A stretch of 64,000 nt of DNA from CAYTIB01 sp964437725 (GTDB taxonomy: Bacteria; UBA8248; JACPRG01; G963555815): assembly GCA_964437725.1 (NCBI GenBank), contig CAYTIB010000036.1, positions 87,564 through 151,563 on the forward strand, given 5' to 3'. Made by a program: the position numbers and the translations under genes. The notes under the pieces were generated by a model. The model saw nothing but the letters and a program-made list of their open reading frames with translations, searched no databases and had not been told where the DNA came from. Within the stretch, counting starts at the first letter, position 1. Each line of letters starts with the position of its first letter. This document shows positions 51,795 through 59,186 of this stretch, one piece after another.

Positions 51795-52982
51795 GTGAAT
51801 CAATCTTGGTTACCCGTCCCGATCCCTCTTCCATTTACCCTTCGAGGATTTTATTTTTTAACCTTTTTTGGACTGGGTGTTTACGCTCCGTATATGAGCA
51901 TTTTCCTCAAGTCTCGTGGTCTTAGCGAGGCTGAGGTCGGCACGATGTGGGCGCTCTTGCCATTGGGAGCGGTTATCGCACCACCGTTATGGGGGGTGGT
52001 GGCGGATAAGTTCCGTAATCGAAAGATGCTGATCGTCAGCCTAACCCTTTTGAGTGGAGTTTTGTTTGCTTCACTTTTAGGTACAAGGACTTTTTGGATC
52101 CTCGCGGGAATGTTGTTTCTGTACTCGACTTTCAGATCATCTACTCTGCCTTTGGTGGAGAGTGCAACGTTGGAATATCTTTCCCATTCTCCCCGGAAAA
52201 ACGAAGGTGGCCGAATTTTTGCCTATGGGGACTTTCGTCTATGGGGTGGGGTGGGGTTTATTCTGGCCAGTCTCACCATAGGATACTTGGTCGATGCTTT
52301 CTCTATTCGGATGATGGTGTATGCCTATTTGGCAGCGGTTGCTGTGCAGGTCTTTCTGAGTTTTTCCCTACCATCAGAGGGTGGGGGAAGGCAGGATCGG
52401 CTTGGATCGGAAGTTGTTGCTTTGCTCAAAAGGAAGGATTTCGTCACTTTTCTTCTTGCAGGATTTATACTCCGGGCTAGCCATGGACCAATGTGGACCT
52501 TTCTGCCCATACACCTCAAAGATTTAGGTTTTTCTGGCTGGACTATCGGGTGGTCATTTTCCGTGGGAGTGATTGCAGAGGTAATTTTTCTGATATTTTC
52601 ACATCGATTTTTAAAGCGCTTTGGAGTGAAATCACTCTTAATGGCTGCATCAGGGGGCGCTGCACTCCGCTGGTGGCTTTATAGCTTAGCTCAAGAGCCT
52701 TGGAGCTTCCTTACGATTTCCTTGCTCCATTCTTTGACTTTCGCGGCCTTTCATGTGGCAAGTGTGACATTTGTTGAACGTGTTACCCCCAATTCCCTCA
52801 AGAGCAGTGGTCAGGCTTTCTTTTCCGCTTCAACCTATGGGGGTGGAGGAATTGCAGGGGCCCTCCTTTCAGGCATATTTATAGGCCGACTTGGGTTTGC
52901 AGGATTGTTGATGGCAGCTGCCGCCGTAGCATTGCTCTCCATGGTTATTTACGGACTAGCTCTCCCTCGGAGAAATGCTTAG
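51795..52982 (+). CDS. MFS transporter (MFS_1-like/phenylpropionate permease-type)
   Basis: About 395 residues with twelve predicted helices. The first helix includes GFYFLTFFGLGVYAPYMSIF, and PPLWGVVADKFRNRKMLI is the conserved loop 2-3 motif (D-K-x-R-N-R). FAYGDFRLWGGVGFILAS is the LacY/HcaT-group segment. These permeases move small organic solutes with protons, but the substrate is unknown. GTG 51795, with GGAG ten bases upstream, is preferred; the longer frame from 51750 begins with non-hydrophobic residues. It precedes kdsA after a 189-base gap and diverges from the OmpA-like gene. Confidence 0.85.
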   Translation: MNQSWLPVPIPLPFTLRGFYFLTFFGLGVYAPYMSIFLKSRGLSEAEVGTMWALLPLGAVIAPPLWGVVADKFRNRKMLIVSLTLLSGVLFASLLGTRTFWILAGMLFLYSTFRSSTLPLVESATLEYLSHSPRKNEGGRIFAYGDFRLWGGVGFILASLTIGYLVDAFSIRMMVYAYLAAVAVQVFLSFSLPSEGGGRQDRLGSEVVALLKRKDFVTFLLAGFILRASHGPMWTFLPIHLKDLGFSGWTIGWSFSVGVIAEVIFLIFSHRFLKRFGVKSLLMAASGGAALRWWLYSLAQEPWSFLTISLLHSLTFAAFHVASVTFVERVTPNSLKSSGQAFFSASTYGGGGIAGALLSGIFIGRLGFAGLLMAAAAVALLSMVIYGLALPRRNA

Positions 52983-53123
52983 AAAGTTATGGAGGAAATT
53001 GCGAAGGTTGAAATTGTACCAATTATGGAGTTTTTTGAAGCTTTTTCACGATACGTTGATACTAGGTAAGATCCGTTTGGGTGGTTAACTCCCTATTGTT
53101 TTCGCGGAAGATGAAATGACCTG

Positions 53124-53129
53124 TATACT
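53124..53129 (+). promoter_or_regulatory. candidate -10 box upstream of kdsA
   Basis: TATACT (5 of 6 to the consensus) preceded by TG sits 43 bases before the kdsA start. The matching -35 is weak (TTCGCG, 53101-53106), so this is only a candidate. Confidence 0.3.
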
Positions 53130-53171
53130 GGGAAGGTTGTAACCATAACTAATGTTGGAGGGAAGGGAACC

Positions 53172-53984
53172 TTGCGGATTGTCAAAATCGGAGATATCAC
53201 GATTGGTGGAGGGGAGCTTGTCCTCATTGCCGGGCCGTGTGTGATCGAATCAGAAGAGGCTGCTCTCTCCTCGGCTGTCCGATTGAAGGAGATTTGTGCG
53301 GCGGTTGGAATGCCCTGTATATATAAGTCCTCCTACGACAAAGCTAATCGGTCTTCGGTTAAATCCTTTCGAGGGTTGGGGCGAGATGAAGGGATGCGTA
53401 TTCTCTCCCTTGTGCGAGAGGAAACGGGACTTTCTATCTTGTCGGACGTGCATTCTGTTGAGGATATCGAGATTGCTGGAAAACACCTGGACATTCTTCA
53501 GATACCTGCATTTCTCTCTCGCCAAACAGACCTTCTAACAGCGGCGGCGAAGACTGGTCGCCCTGTAAACGTTAAAAAAGGACAGTTCCTCGCCCCTTGG
53601 GACCTTTGCAACGTTGTTGAAAAGTTAGAGTTGGCCGGCGCAAAAGACATTCTCTTGACCGAGCGAGGAACTTCTTTTGGTTACAATAATCTGGTTGCTG
53701 ATATGCGGTCATTGGTCATACTTCGACGTTACGGTTGGCCGGTAGTTTTTGACGTGACACACAGTGTTCAGCTTCCCGGGGGGCAAGGCGATGCTTCCGG
53801 AGGGGATCGAGACTTTATTCCGCCGCTAGCTCGGGCTGGCGTGGCAACCGGCGTGGATGCTTTATTCATCGAATGCCATGAAAATCCCGAAATAGCTCTT
53901 TGCGACGGACCGAACATGCTTCCATTTGATGAACTTGCCGAATTACTTAGCAGTGTCCAAGCAATTCACAAGGGTGCCCATTGA
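53172..53984 (+). CDS. kdsA: Kdo 8-phosphate synthase, metal-dependent class
   Basis: 270-residue TIM-barrel enzyme that joins arabinose 5-phosphate and PEP. The metal ligands are visible as Cys23 (IAGPCVIES), His197 (FDVTHSVQ), Glu234 (FIECHENPE) and Asp245 (ALCDGPNML). All four are exactly 12 residues after the ligands of the Aquifex enzyme (11, 185, 222, 233), so it belongs to the metal-dependent class, not the E. coli Asn class. Start is TTG with GGAGGGAAGGG upstream. A clear terminator follows. kdsD and kdsC lie upstream in another unit. Confidence 0.94.
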   Translation: MRIVKIGDITIGGGELVLIAGPCVIESEEAALSSAVRLKEICAAVGMPCIYKSSYDKANRSSVKSFRGLGRDEGMRILSLVREETGLSILSDVHSVEDIEIAGKHLDILQIPAFLSRQTDLLTAAAKTGRPVNVKKGQFLAPWDLCNVVEKLELAGAKDILLTERGTSFGYNNLVADMRSLVILRRYGWPVVFDVTHSVQLPGGQGDASGGDRDFIPPLARAGVATGVDALFIECHENPEIALCDGPNMLPFDELAELLSSVQAIHKGAH

Positions 53985-54014
53985 ATCGCCTGGAATTGGA
54001 TCAGGTGATTTTTT
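53984..54014 (+). terminator. intrinsic terminator of kdsA
   Basis: AATCGCCTG (53984-53992) pairs with CAGGTGATT (54002-54010) over nine bases with one G-T and a nine-base loop. The T run 54009-54014 follows. The kdsA stop overlaps the first base of the stem. Confidence 0.8.
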
Positions 54015-54028
54015 CATGGATACCTTTT

Positions 54029-54574
54029 TCAACTGCTGATTGATCGGTTTCTCTTCCACGCAAAGAAAATGTCCAAGAGTAATAGACCAACGCCCGTTGA
54101 TATAGCTGTGTCAGCAATATTGAAGGCCGGCCAGGGTATTATTGGTGGAAGATAAATATCCCCAGCGTAGAAATTCAGAAAATCGACTACGGCTTGAAGT
54201 CTTACCCGGTCAATCAGGTTTCCTATCGCCCCACCGAAGATGAGGGAGAGCCCCCACCTGTGAGCACGTTGGGTAGGATTCGACTGTCTGTAGTAGTGAA
54301 GGATTCCAATAGCGACAATGATCGTAAGTATGATGAAAAAGGGTATTACGATGGTCGGGTTTCCCGATGCCATTAGACTAAAAGCGGCACCTGGATTCTG
54401 CACATGAATCAGACTAAAGAAACCAGGAATGACAGAGATGGATTCTCCTAGCAACAAGGAAGCCTGAACAACAACCTTGGTAAGTTGGTCAAGGAGAATT
54501 ACCCCTCCCGCAACAACGACAATCAACTTGTAACTTTGCGATCTAGGAAGTTTGGTATTGGAAACCGGGCCCAT
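54029..54574 (-). CDS. lspA: lipoprotein signal peptidase
   Basis: 181-residue membrane aspartic protease with four predicted helices. The catalytic aspartates are in GGAIGNLIDRVRLQAVVDFL and PWPAFNIADTAISTGV. QNPGAAFSLMASG is the conserved periplasmic segment. It removes lipoprotein signal peptides after Lgt has acted, before Lnt. ATG start, 12 bases after the ileS stop, a very common gene pair. It ends the leftward unit and converges with kdsA. The first ~14 residues are polar and may be longer than the functional start. Confidence 0.94.
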   Translation of the reverse strand: MGPVSNTKLPRSQSYKLIVVVAGGVILLDQLTKVVVQASLLLGESISVIPGFFSLIHVQNPGAAFSLMASGNPTIVIPFFIILTIIVAIGILHYYRQSNPTQRAHRWGLSLIFGGAIGNLIDRVRLQAVVDFLNFYAGDIYLPPIIPWPAFNIADTAISTGVGLLLLDIFFAWKRNRSISS

Positions 54575-54586
54575 CTTTGCTATCCG

Positions 54587-57373
54587 TTACCCGAGGATTG
54601 TGGCACAGCGGTGGCAAAGGGTGGGGTGGATTGAGTTCTGACCAATTGTAGGGAGAACCATCCAACACCGCTCACACTTTTCTCCCTCTGCATGTTCCAC
54701 CCGGACAGTCCATGTGTTGCTTTTGTTACTGTGGGTTGCTATTTCAACTTCAACCCTCGATACAATGAAGATCATTGGAAGGTCGTCGAGGTAGGGTTTA
54801 AGGAAAGCTAAGAACTCTTCTGATGCGGAGATGACGATCTTTGCATTCAGAGCACTTCCGAGCTCTTTTTTTTCGCGGGCTTCTTCCAATGCTTTTAGAG
54901 CGCTGTCCCTGAGCTCGAGCAGACGCTCCCATCGGACACACAACTTCTCATCTAAGTGGGTTTCGTCGAGTTCCGGGAGCAAGGTAAGGGAAACACTCGG
55001 TTCCCGATTTGGAGTCGGGTTGGGAATGCAATCCCAGATTTCGTCTGCGGTAAACGGAAGAATCGGAGCCATGAGGCGAACCATTGTATCAGCAAGTTTA
55101 TGCATGACGGTTTGCGCCCCTCTCCGGGCCTCCGATTTGGAATCTTCTACGTATAGGCGGTCCTTGATGACATCCAGATAAAACGCTGACAAGTCCACGG
55201 CGCAGAAGTTGTGGAAGGTTTGGTAGAACACATGAAATTCATATTGGCTGTATGCAGTCCTTACGCGCTGAGTAAGCTTTGCCAACTTGTGCAGCATGAA
55301 CCGGTCGATTTCATTTAGTAGGTCCTTGGGGACTGCATCATTCTCTACGTCGAAATCGTAGAGATTTCCTAGCAGGAAACGGAATGTATTACGGATGCGC
55401 CGATATGCTTCTGAGTTTCTTTTCAGGATTTCCTGTGAGATCCGTATGTCTTCCCGGTAATTCTCCGAGGCAACCCACAGACGGACAATTTCAGCACCGC
55501 TTTGCTTAACAATGTCTAATGGGGAGATGACATTTCCCAAAGATTTAGACATCTTACGCCCATCTGCATCCACCACGTAGCCGTGTGTCAGAATAGTATT
55601 GTACGGAGCACGGTCCCGTGTACCAACCGATGCCAGTAGCGAACTGTGAAACCACCCCCTGTGCTGATCGCTGCCTTCCAGATATAGGTCGGCTGGCCAG
55701 GATAGGTCGTTGTCTGACTCTAAGACAGCAGCGTGGGTTACACCCGAATCGAACCAGACGTCCAAAATATCTATCACTTTTTCGAAGTTCTTCGAACCAC
55801 ACTTGGTGCAGGTAAGCCCATCTGGTGTAAAATCGGAGATGTCCCGATCGAACCAGGCGTCGGCTCCCTCCTTTTCCATCCACTCCGCGGCTAGCTCAGC
55901 GATTTGTGGGTCGATTATGGCCTCTTCACAGTTAGAGCAAGAGAAAGCAGTTATGGGAACGCCCCAGGTTCGTTGCCGTGAGATGCACCAATCGGGTCGG
56001 TTCTCCACCATCGAATAGATCCGCTCCTGTCCCCAGGCGGGGAGCCAATCGACTCGGCGGATTTCTTTCAAGGCTTTTTCTCGAAGACGGTTGTGCTCCA
56101 TAGCGATAAACCACTGCGGCGTAGCACGAAAAATAACAGGGTTGTGGCATCGCCAACAGTGTGGATAGGTGTGTTTGATTAGCTCCTGTGCAATTAGGGC
56201 ATCGATCGATTTGAGGTGCTCAATAATTCTCGGATTAGCGTCCCAGACAGTCATACCTCCAAAAAGCGAAAGAGCTTTGTGGAACCGCCCGTAATCATCC
56301 ACGGGACTGAGAACTTCCAATCCGTATTTCTGTCCCGTTTCGTAGTCTTCTCTACCGTGCCCGGGAGCTGTATGGACAACACCGGTTCCCTGCTCCAGCG
56401 TTACGTAATCCGCTAGAACCCCGATTGACTCACGATCTATAAAGGGGTGTTGGAAAATTGATCCTTCTAAAGATTTACCTGGAAATGTTTGGAGGGTTCG
56501 ATGTTCGGTGACTTCGAAAGTCTCAATTAATGTTGGCAAAAGACGTTCGGCCAAAACTAGTTGGCGTGTCTTCCCCTTCACGCTTACTTCAACCAGCGCG
56601 TATTCATAATCTGGATGGAAGGCTACTGCTAGGTTGGCTGGCAGTGTCCAGGGTGTTGTTGTCCAAATAACGACTTCAGTGTTCCGGGGAAGATTTAACG
56701 TCTCTGCACCCCGGACATAGGGAAAGGCCACGTAAATGGAAGGTGAGGTGTGATCCTCGTACTCGACCTCTGCTTCGGCCAGTGCCGTCAGGTCGGATGT
56801 GCACCAGTGAACAGGCTTGAGGCCTCTATATACAGAGCCAGCTTGTAAGAATTTTCCAAGTTCTCGGACAGTAGCGGCTTCAAAACTATGATCCATAGTA
56901 AGGTAAGGGGAGTCCCATGTCCCGTATGTCCCGAGTCGCTCGAACTCCTCCCTTTGGATCCGGACGTACTTTTCGGCGAAAGCTCGGCACCGTTGACGCT
57001 TTTTGGAGGGTGCAATTATGTTTTTCTCCTTGCCAAGCTCGAGATCTACTTGATGTTCAATCGGTAACCCGTGGCAATCCCAACCGGGGACGTAAGGTGC
57101 ATCTAGCCCTTCCATTGTTTTGACCCGGACAATGAAATCTTTGAGCATCTTGTTTAGGGCGGTTCCCATGTGAATGTGACCGTTAGCATAGGGGGGACCG
57201 TCGTGCAGAATAAATTTTTTTGCACCCCGCCTTGCCTCTCGCAATCTGCCGTAAATATCCAAGTCTTTCCAACGTTGAAGCCGCTTGGGTTCGTTGGTAG
57301 GAAGCCCAGCCTTCATAGGAAAATCCGTATTGGGAAGATTTAGTGTTTCTTTGTAGTTTGGCTTTTCAGTCAT
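54587..57373 (-). CDS. ileS: isoleucyl-tRNA synthetase
   Basis: 928-residue class I synthetase. GPPYANGHIHMGTALNK holds the HIGH-like motif near residue 65, and ADGRKMSKSLGNV the KMSKS motif. An editing domain (CP1) lies between them (VIWTTTPWTLPANLAVAF is its start). The C-terminal zinc site is EKCERCWMVLPTIG and LCHRCATILG. It charges tRNA-Ile and hydrolyses Val-tRNA-Ile. This is the bacterial form without the eukaryote-like C-terminal extension. It is followed by lspA and preceded by trpS after 89 bases. Confidence 0.96.
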   Translation of the reverse strand: MTEKPNYKETLNLPNTDFPMKAGLPTNEPKRLQRWKDLDIYGRLREARRGAKKFILHDGPPYANGHIHMGTALNKMLKDFIVRVKTMEGLDAPYVPGWDCHGLPIEHQVDLELGKEKNIIAPSKKRQRCRAFAEKYVRIQREEFERLGTYGTWDSPYLTMDHSFEAATVRELGKFLQAGSVYRGLKPVHWCTSDLTALAEAEVEYEDHTSPSIYVAFPYVRGAETLNLPRNTEVVIWTTTPWTLPANLAVAFHPDYEYALVEVSVKGKTRQLVLAERLLPTLIETFEVTEHRTLQTFPGKSLEGSIFQHPFIDRESIGVLADYVTLEQGTGVVHTAPGHGREDYETGQKYGLEVLSPVDDYGRFHKALSLFGGMTVWDANPRIIEHLKSIDALIAQELIKHTYPHCWRCHNPVIFRATPQWFIAMEHNRLREKALKEIRRVDWLPAWGQERIYSMVENRPDWCISRQRTWGVPITAFSCSNCEEAIIDPQIAELAAEWMEKEGADAWFDRDISDFTPDGLTCTKCGSKNFEKVIDILDVWFDSGVTHAAVLESDNDLSWPADLYLEGSDQHRGWFHSSLLASVGTRDRAPYNTILTHGYVVDADGRKMSKSLGNVISPLDIVKQSGAEIVRLWVASENYREDIRISQEILKRNSEAYRRIRNTFRFLLGNLYDFDVENDAVPKDLLNEIDRFMLHKLAKLTQRVRTAYSQYEFHVFYQTFHNFCAVDLSAFYLDVIKDRLYVEDSKSEARRGAQTVMHKLADTMVRLMAPILPFTADEIWDCIPNPTPNREPSVSLTLLPELDETHLDEKLCVRWERLLELRDSALKALEEAREKKELGSALNAKIVISASEEFLAFLKPYLDDLPMIFIVSRVEVEIATHSNKSNTWTVRVEHAEGEKCERCWMVLPTIGQNSIHPTLCHRCATILG

Positions 57374-57462
57374 TGTTCCACGGTGATGGGTCTAGGAGCC
57401 ACAGGGCTTGAAGGAGTGAGCCACTGGCTCTATCTTTTTACACCTAAATAACTTCAGCATTT

Positions 57463-58455
57463 CTATAAGTGCATCGCGATCTTAGCCTCGTCCAGGGTTT
57501 TTCGCGCCTCCTCGCGAGCTTTCCGACTTCCCTCTTCCAGAATGTCGAGGATTGTCTCTTGATTCTGCAGTAGTTCCCGGCGCCGTTCCTGAATGGGGCC
57601 GAGGTGTTCCGCCAGGTTCTGGTGGAGGGTTTTCTTGCAATCTACACAACCTATTTCAGCCGATTTGCAACCTTCGGCCGCCCAAAGGAGTTCTTCATCC
57701 GATGAAAAGATCTTGTGAAGATCATATACCGGACAGGCATCGGGGTTGCCCTTGTCATCTCGACGTTTTCGGGCAGGGTCGGTCATCATGGTCATGATTT
57801 TTTGACGAAGCGGTTCACCCTCGTCACTCAGGTAGATGGAGTTGTTATAGCTCTTACTCATTTTCCGGCCATCGGTGCCAGGCAATTTAGGGACCTCTGT
57901 TAGCCTAGGCTGAGGTTCGGGAAAAACGTTTGTTTTGGAGATAAAATTGAACCGCCTTACAATCTCACGAGCAAGTTCGATATGCGCAACCTGATCCACC
58001 CCGACCGGGACCCAGTTAGCCTTATAGATGACAATATCGGCCGCCTGGAGTAGGGGATATCCAAGAAAACCATATGTTCCTAATTCCACATCGCTAATTT
58101 GATCCTGCTGTTCCTTGTAAGAAGGAACACGCTCCAACCAGCCCAGTGGAGTCATCATGGAAAATAATAGGTGGAGCTCGGCGTGCTCAGGGACTTTTGA
58201 TTGGATGAAAATGGTGCTTTCTCTAGGGTCCAGACCGACTGCCATCCAGTCTGCCGCCATTTCAGTGATCAGGTTTTGTATTTCCGAGGTGTCGTTGTAG
58301 TCCGTTGTTAGAGCATGCCAGTCTGCTACGAAAAAGAAACAGTCATAATCTCCTTGAAAATCTATCCAGTTCTTAAGCGCTCCGAAGTGGTTTCCCAGAT
58401 GGAGCTTCCCCGACGGGCGCATTCCGCTGAGTACACGTTCCAATTTTGTAGTCAC
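57463..58455 (-). CDS. trpS: tryptophanyl-tRNA synthetase, probable 4Fe-4S type
   Basis: 330-residue class I synthetase. GMRPSGKLHLGNHFGALKNW holds the HIGH-like motif and GTDGRKMSKSYNN the KMSKS motif. Cys241, Cys263, Cys270 and Cys273 (DACPVYD, EGCKSAEIGCVDCKK) have spacing x21, x6, x2. The known 4Fe-4S TrpRS of Thermotoga has x22, x6, x2 in the same C-terminal anticodon region. A cluster is therefore likely. It charges tRNA-Trp. It starts at ATG 44 bases after the M50 protease gene. The rest of the protein is ordinary TrpRS. Confidence 0.93.
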   Translation of the reverse strand: MTTKLERVLSGMRPSGKLHLGNHFGALKNWIDFQGDYDCFFFVADWHALTTDYNDTSEIQNLITEMAADWMAVGLDPRESTIFIQSKVPEHAELHLLFSMMTPLGWLERVPSYKEQQDQISDVELGTYGFLGYPLLQAADIVIYKANWVPVGVDQVAHIELAREIVRRFNFISKTNVFPEPQPRLTEVPKLPGTDGRKMSKSYNNSIYLSDEGEPLRQKIMTMMTDPARKRRDDKGNPDACPVYDLHKIFSSDEELLWAAEGCKSAEIGCVDCKKTLHQNLAEHLGPIQERRRELLQNQETILDILEEGSRKAREEARKTLDEAKIAMHL

Positions 58456-58499
58456 TTACTGATATTCCTTATTTAGTTCAGAGGACCCAAATTGCCTTG

Positions 58500-59126
58500 T
58501 TAGATTCCGTAGACCTTGAATAGCGTCCGGATTATCGGAAAAATGGTGTAGTCCAAAACTCGAAAAAAAATTAAGCCTAAAAGAATAAAAAATCCATAAG
58601 GCTCAATTCGACTGTATATCATTGAGCCGTGCGGGGATAGCAGCCCATTTATGATTCGTCCTCCGTCTAAAGGAGGGATCGGAATCAGGTTAAATACCAT
58701 CAGTGCCAGATTAATCTGAACGCACAAAAATACAATTAAAAATAAGGGTTCGTGTCCCCAAAATGCTCCCCCACTCCCTGGTGTGGGAAGGACGTGATAA
58801 ATGGCAGCGAACAGGGTTGCAAGCAAAAGGTTCGAAACCGGCCCCGCAAGGGCGATCCACATCATGTCTTGGCGTGGCCGTTTAAGGTTGCGAGTGTCGA
58901 CTGGAACAGGTTTCGCCCAACCGATCATCTGGGTGACCACGAGTGCCAAAGTTCCAATTAAATCCAAATGCTTGAGGGGATTAAGCGTTATGCGGCCTAG
59001 CATCCGTGCCGTCGGATCTCCCAGGCGGTCGGCCATCCATCCATGGGCCGCCTCATGAACAGAGATTGCCAGAAGAAACGCCGGGAGAATTATGGAGAGT
59101 TTTTGAACCAATAAATTAAAATCCAC
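58500..59126 (-). CDS. site-2 protease family (M50) membrane protein
   Basis: About 208 residues. AISVHEAAHGWMADRLGDP holds the zinc motif HEAAH and NLIPIPPLDGGRIINGL the LDG motif with the third ligand. At least four helices surround them. It lacks a PDZ domain, so it is the short YwhC/Rip-like form rather than RseP. Homologues are commonly next to trpS in Deltaproteobacteria-like genomes. Its substrate is unknown. GTG 59126, with GGGGA four bases upstream, is preferred; TTG 59159 is the longer alternative. Confidence 0.88.
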   Translation of the reverse strand: MDFNLLVQKLSIILPAFLLAISVHEAAHGWMADRLGDPTARMLGRITLNPLKHLDLIGTLALVVTQMIGWAKPVPVDTRNLKRPRQDMMWIALAGPVSNLLLATLFAAIYHVLPTPGSGGAFWGHEPLFLIVFLCVQINLALMVFNLIPIPPLDGGRIINGLLSPHGSMIYSRIEPYGFFILLGLIFFRVLDYTIFPIIRTLFKVYGI

Positions 59127-59186
59127 GTTTTCCCCATTCCAAAATAAAAAACGAACCAAATGCCCTAACGAACAGATTGTATGCTA

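Noticed and set aside
52989..53069. 26-codon frame (MEEIAKVEIVPIMEFFEAF...) between the MFS gene and kdsA
   Set aside because: It is very short, has no good ribosome site and no recognisable relative, so chance is the better explanation.
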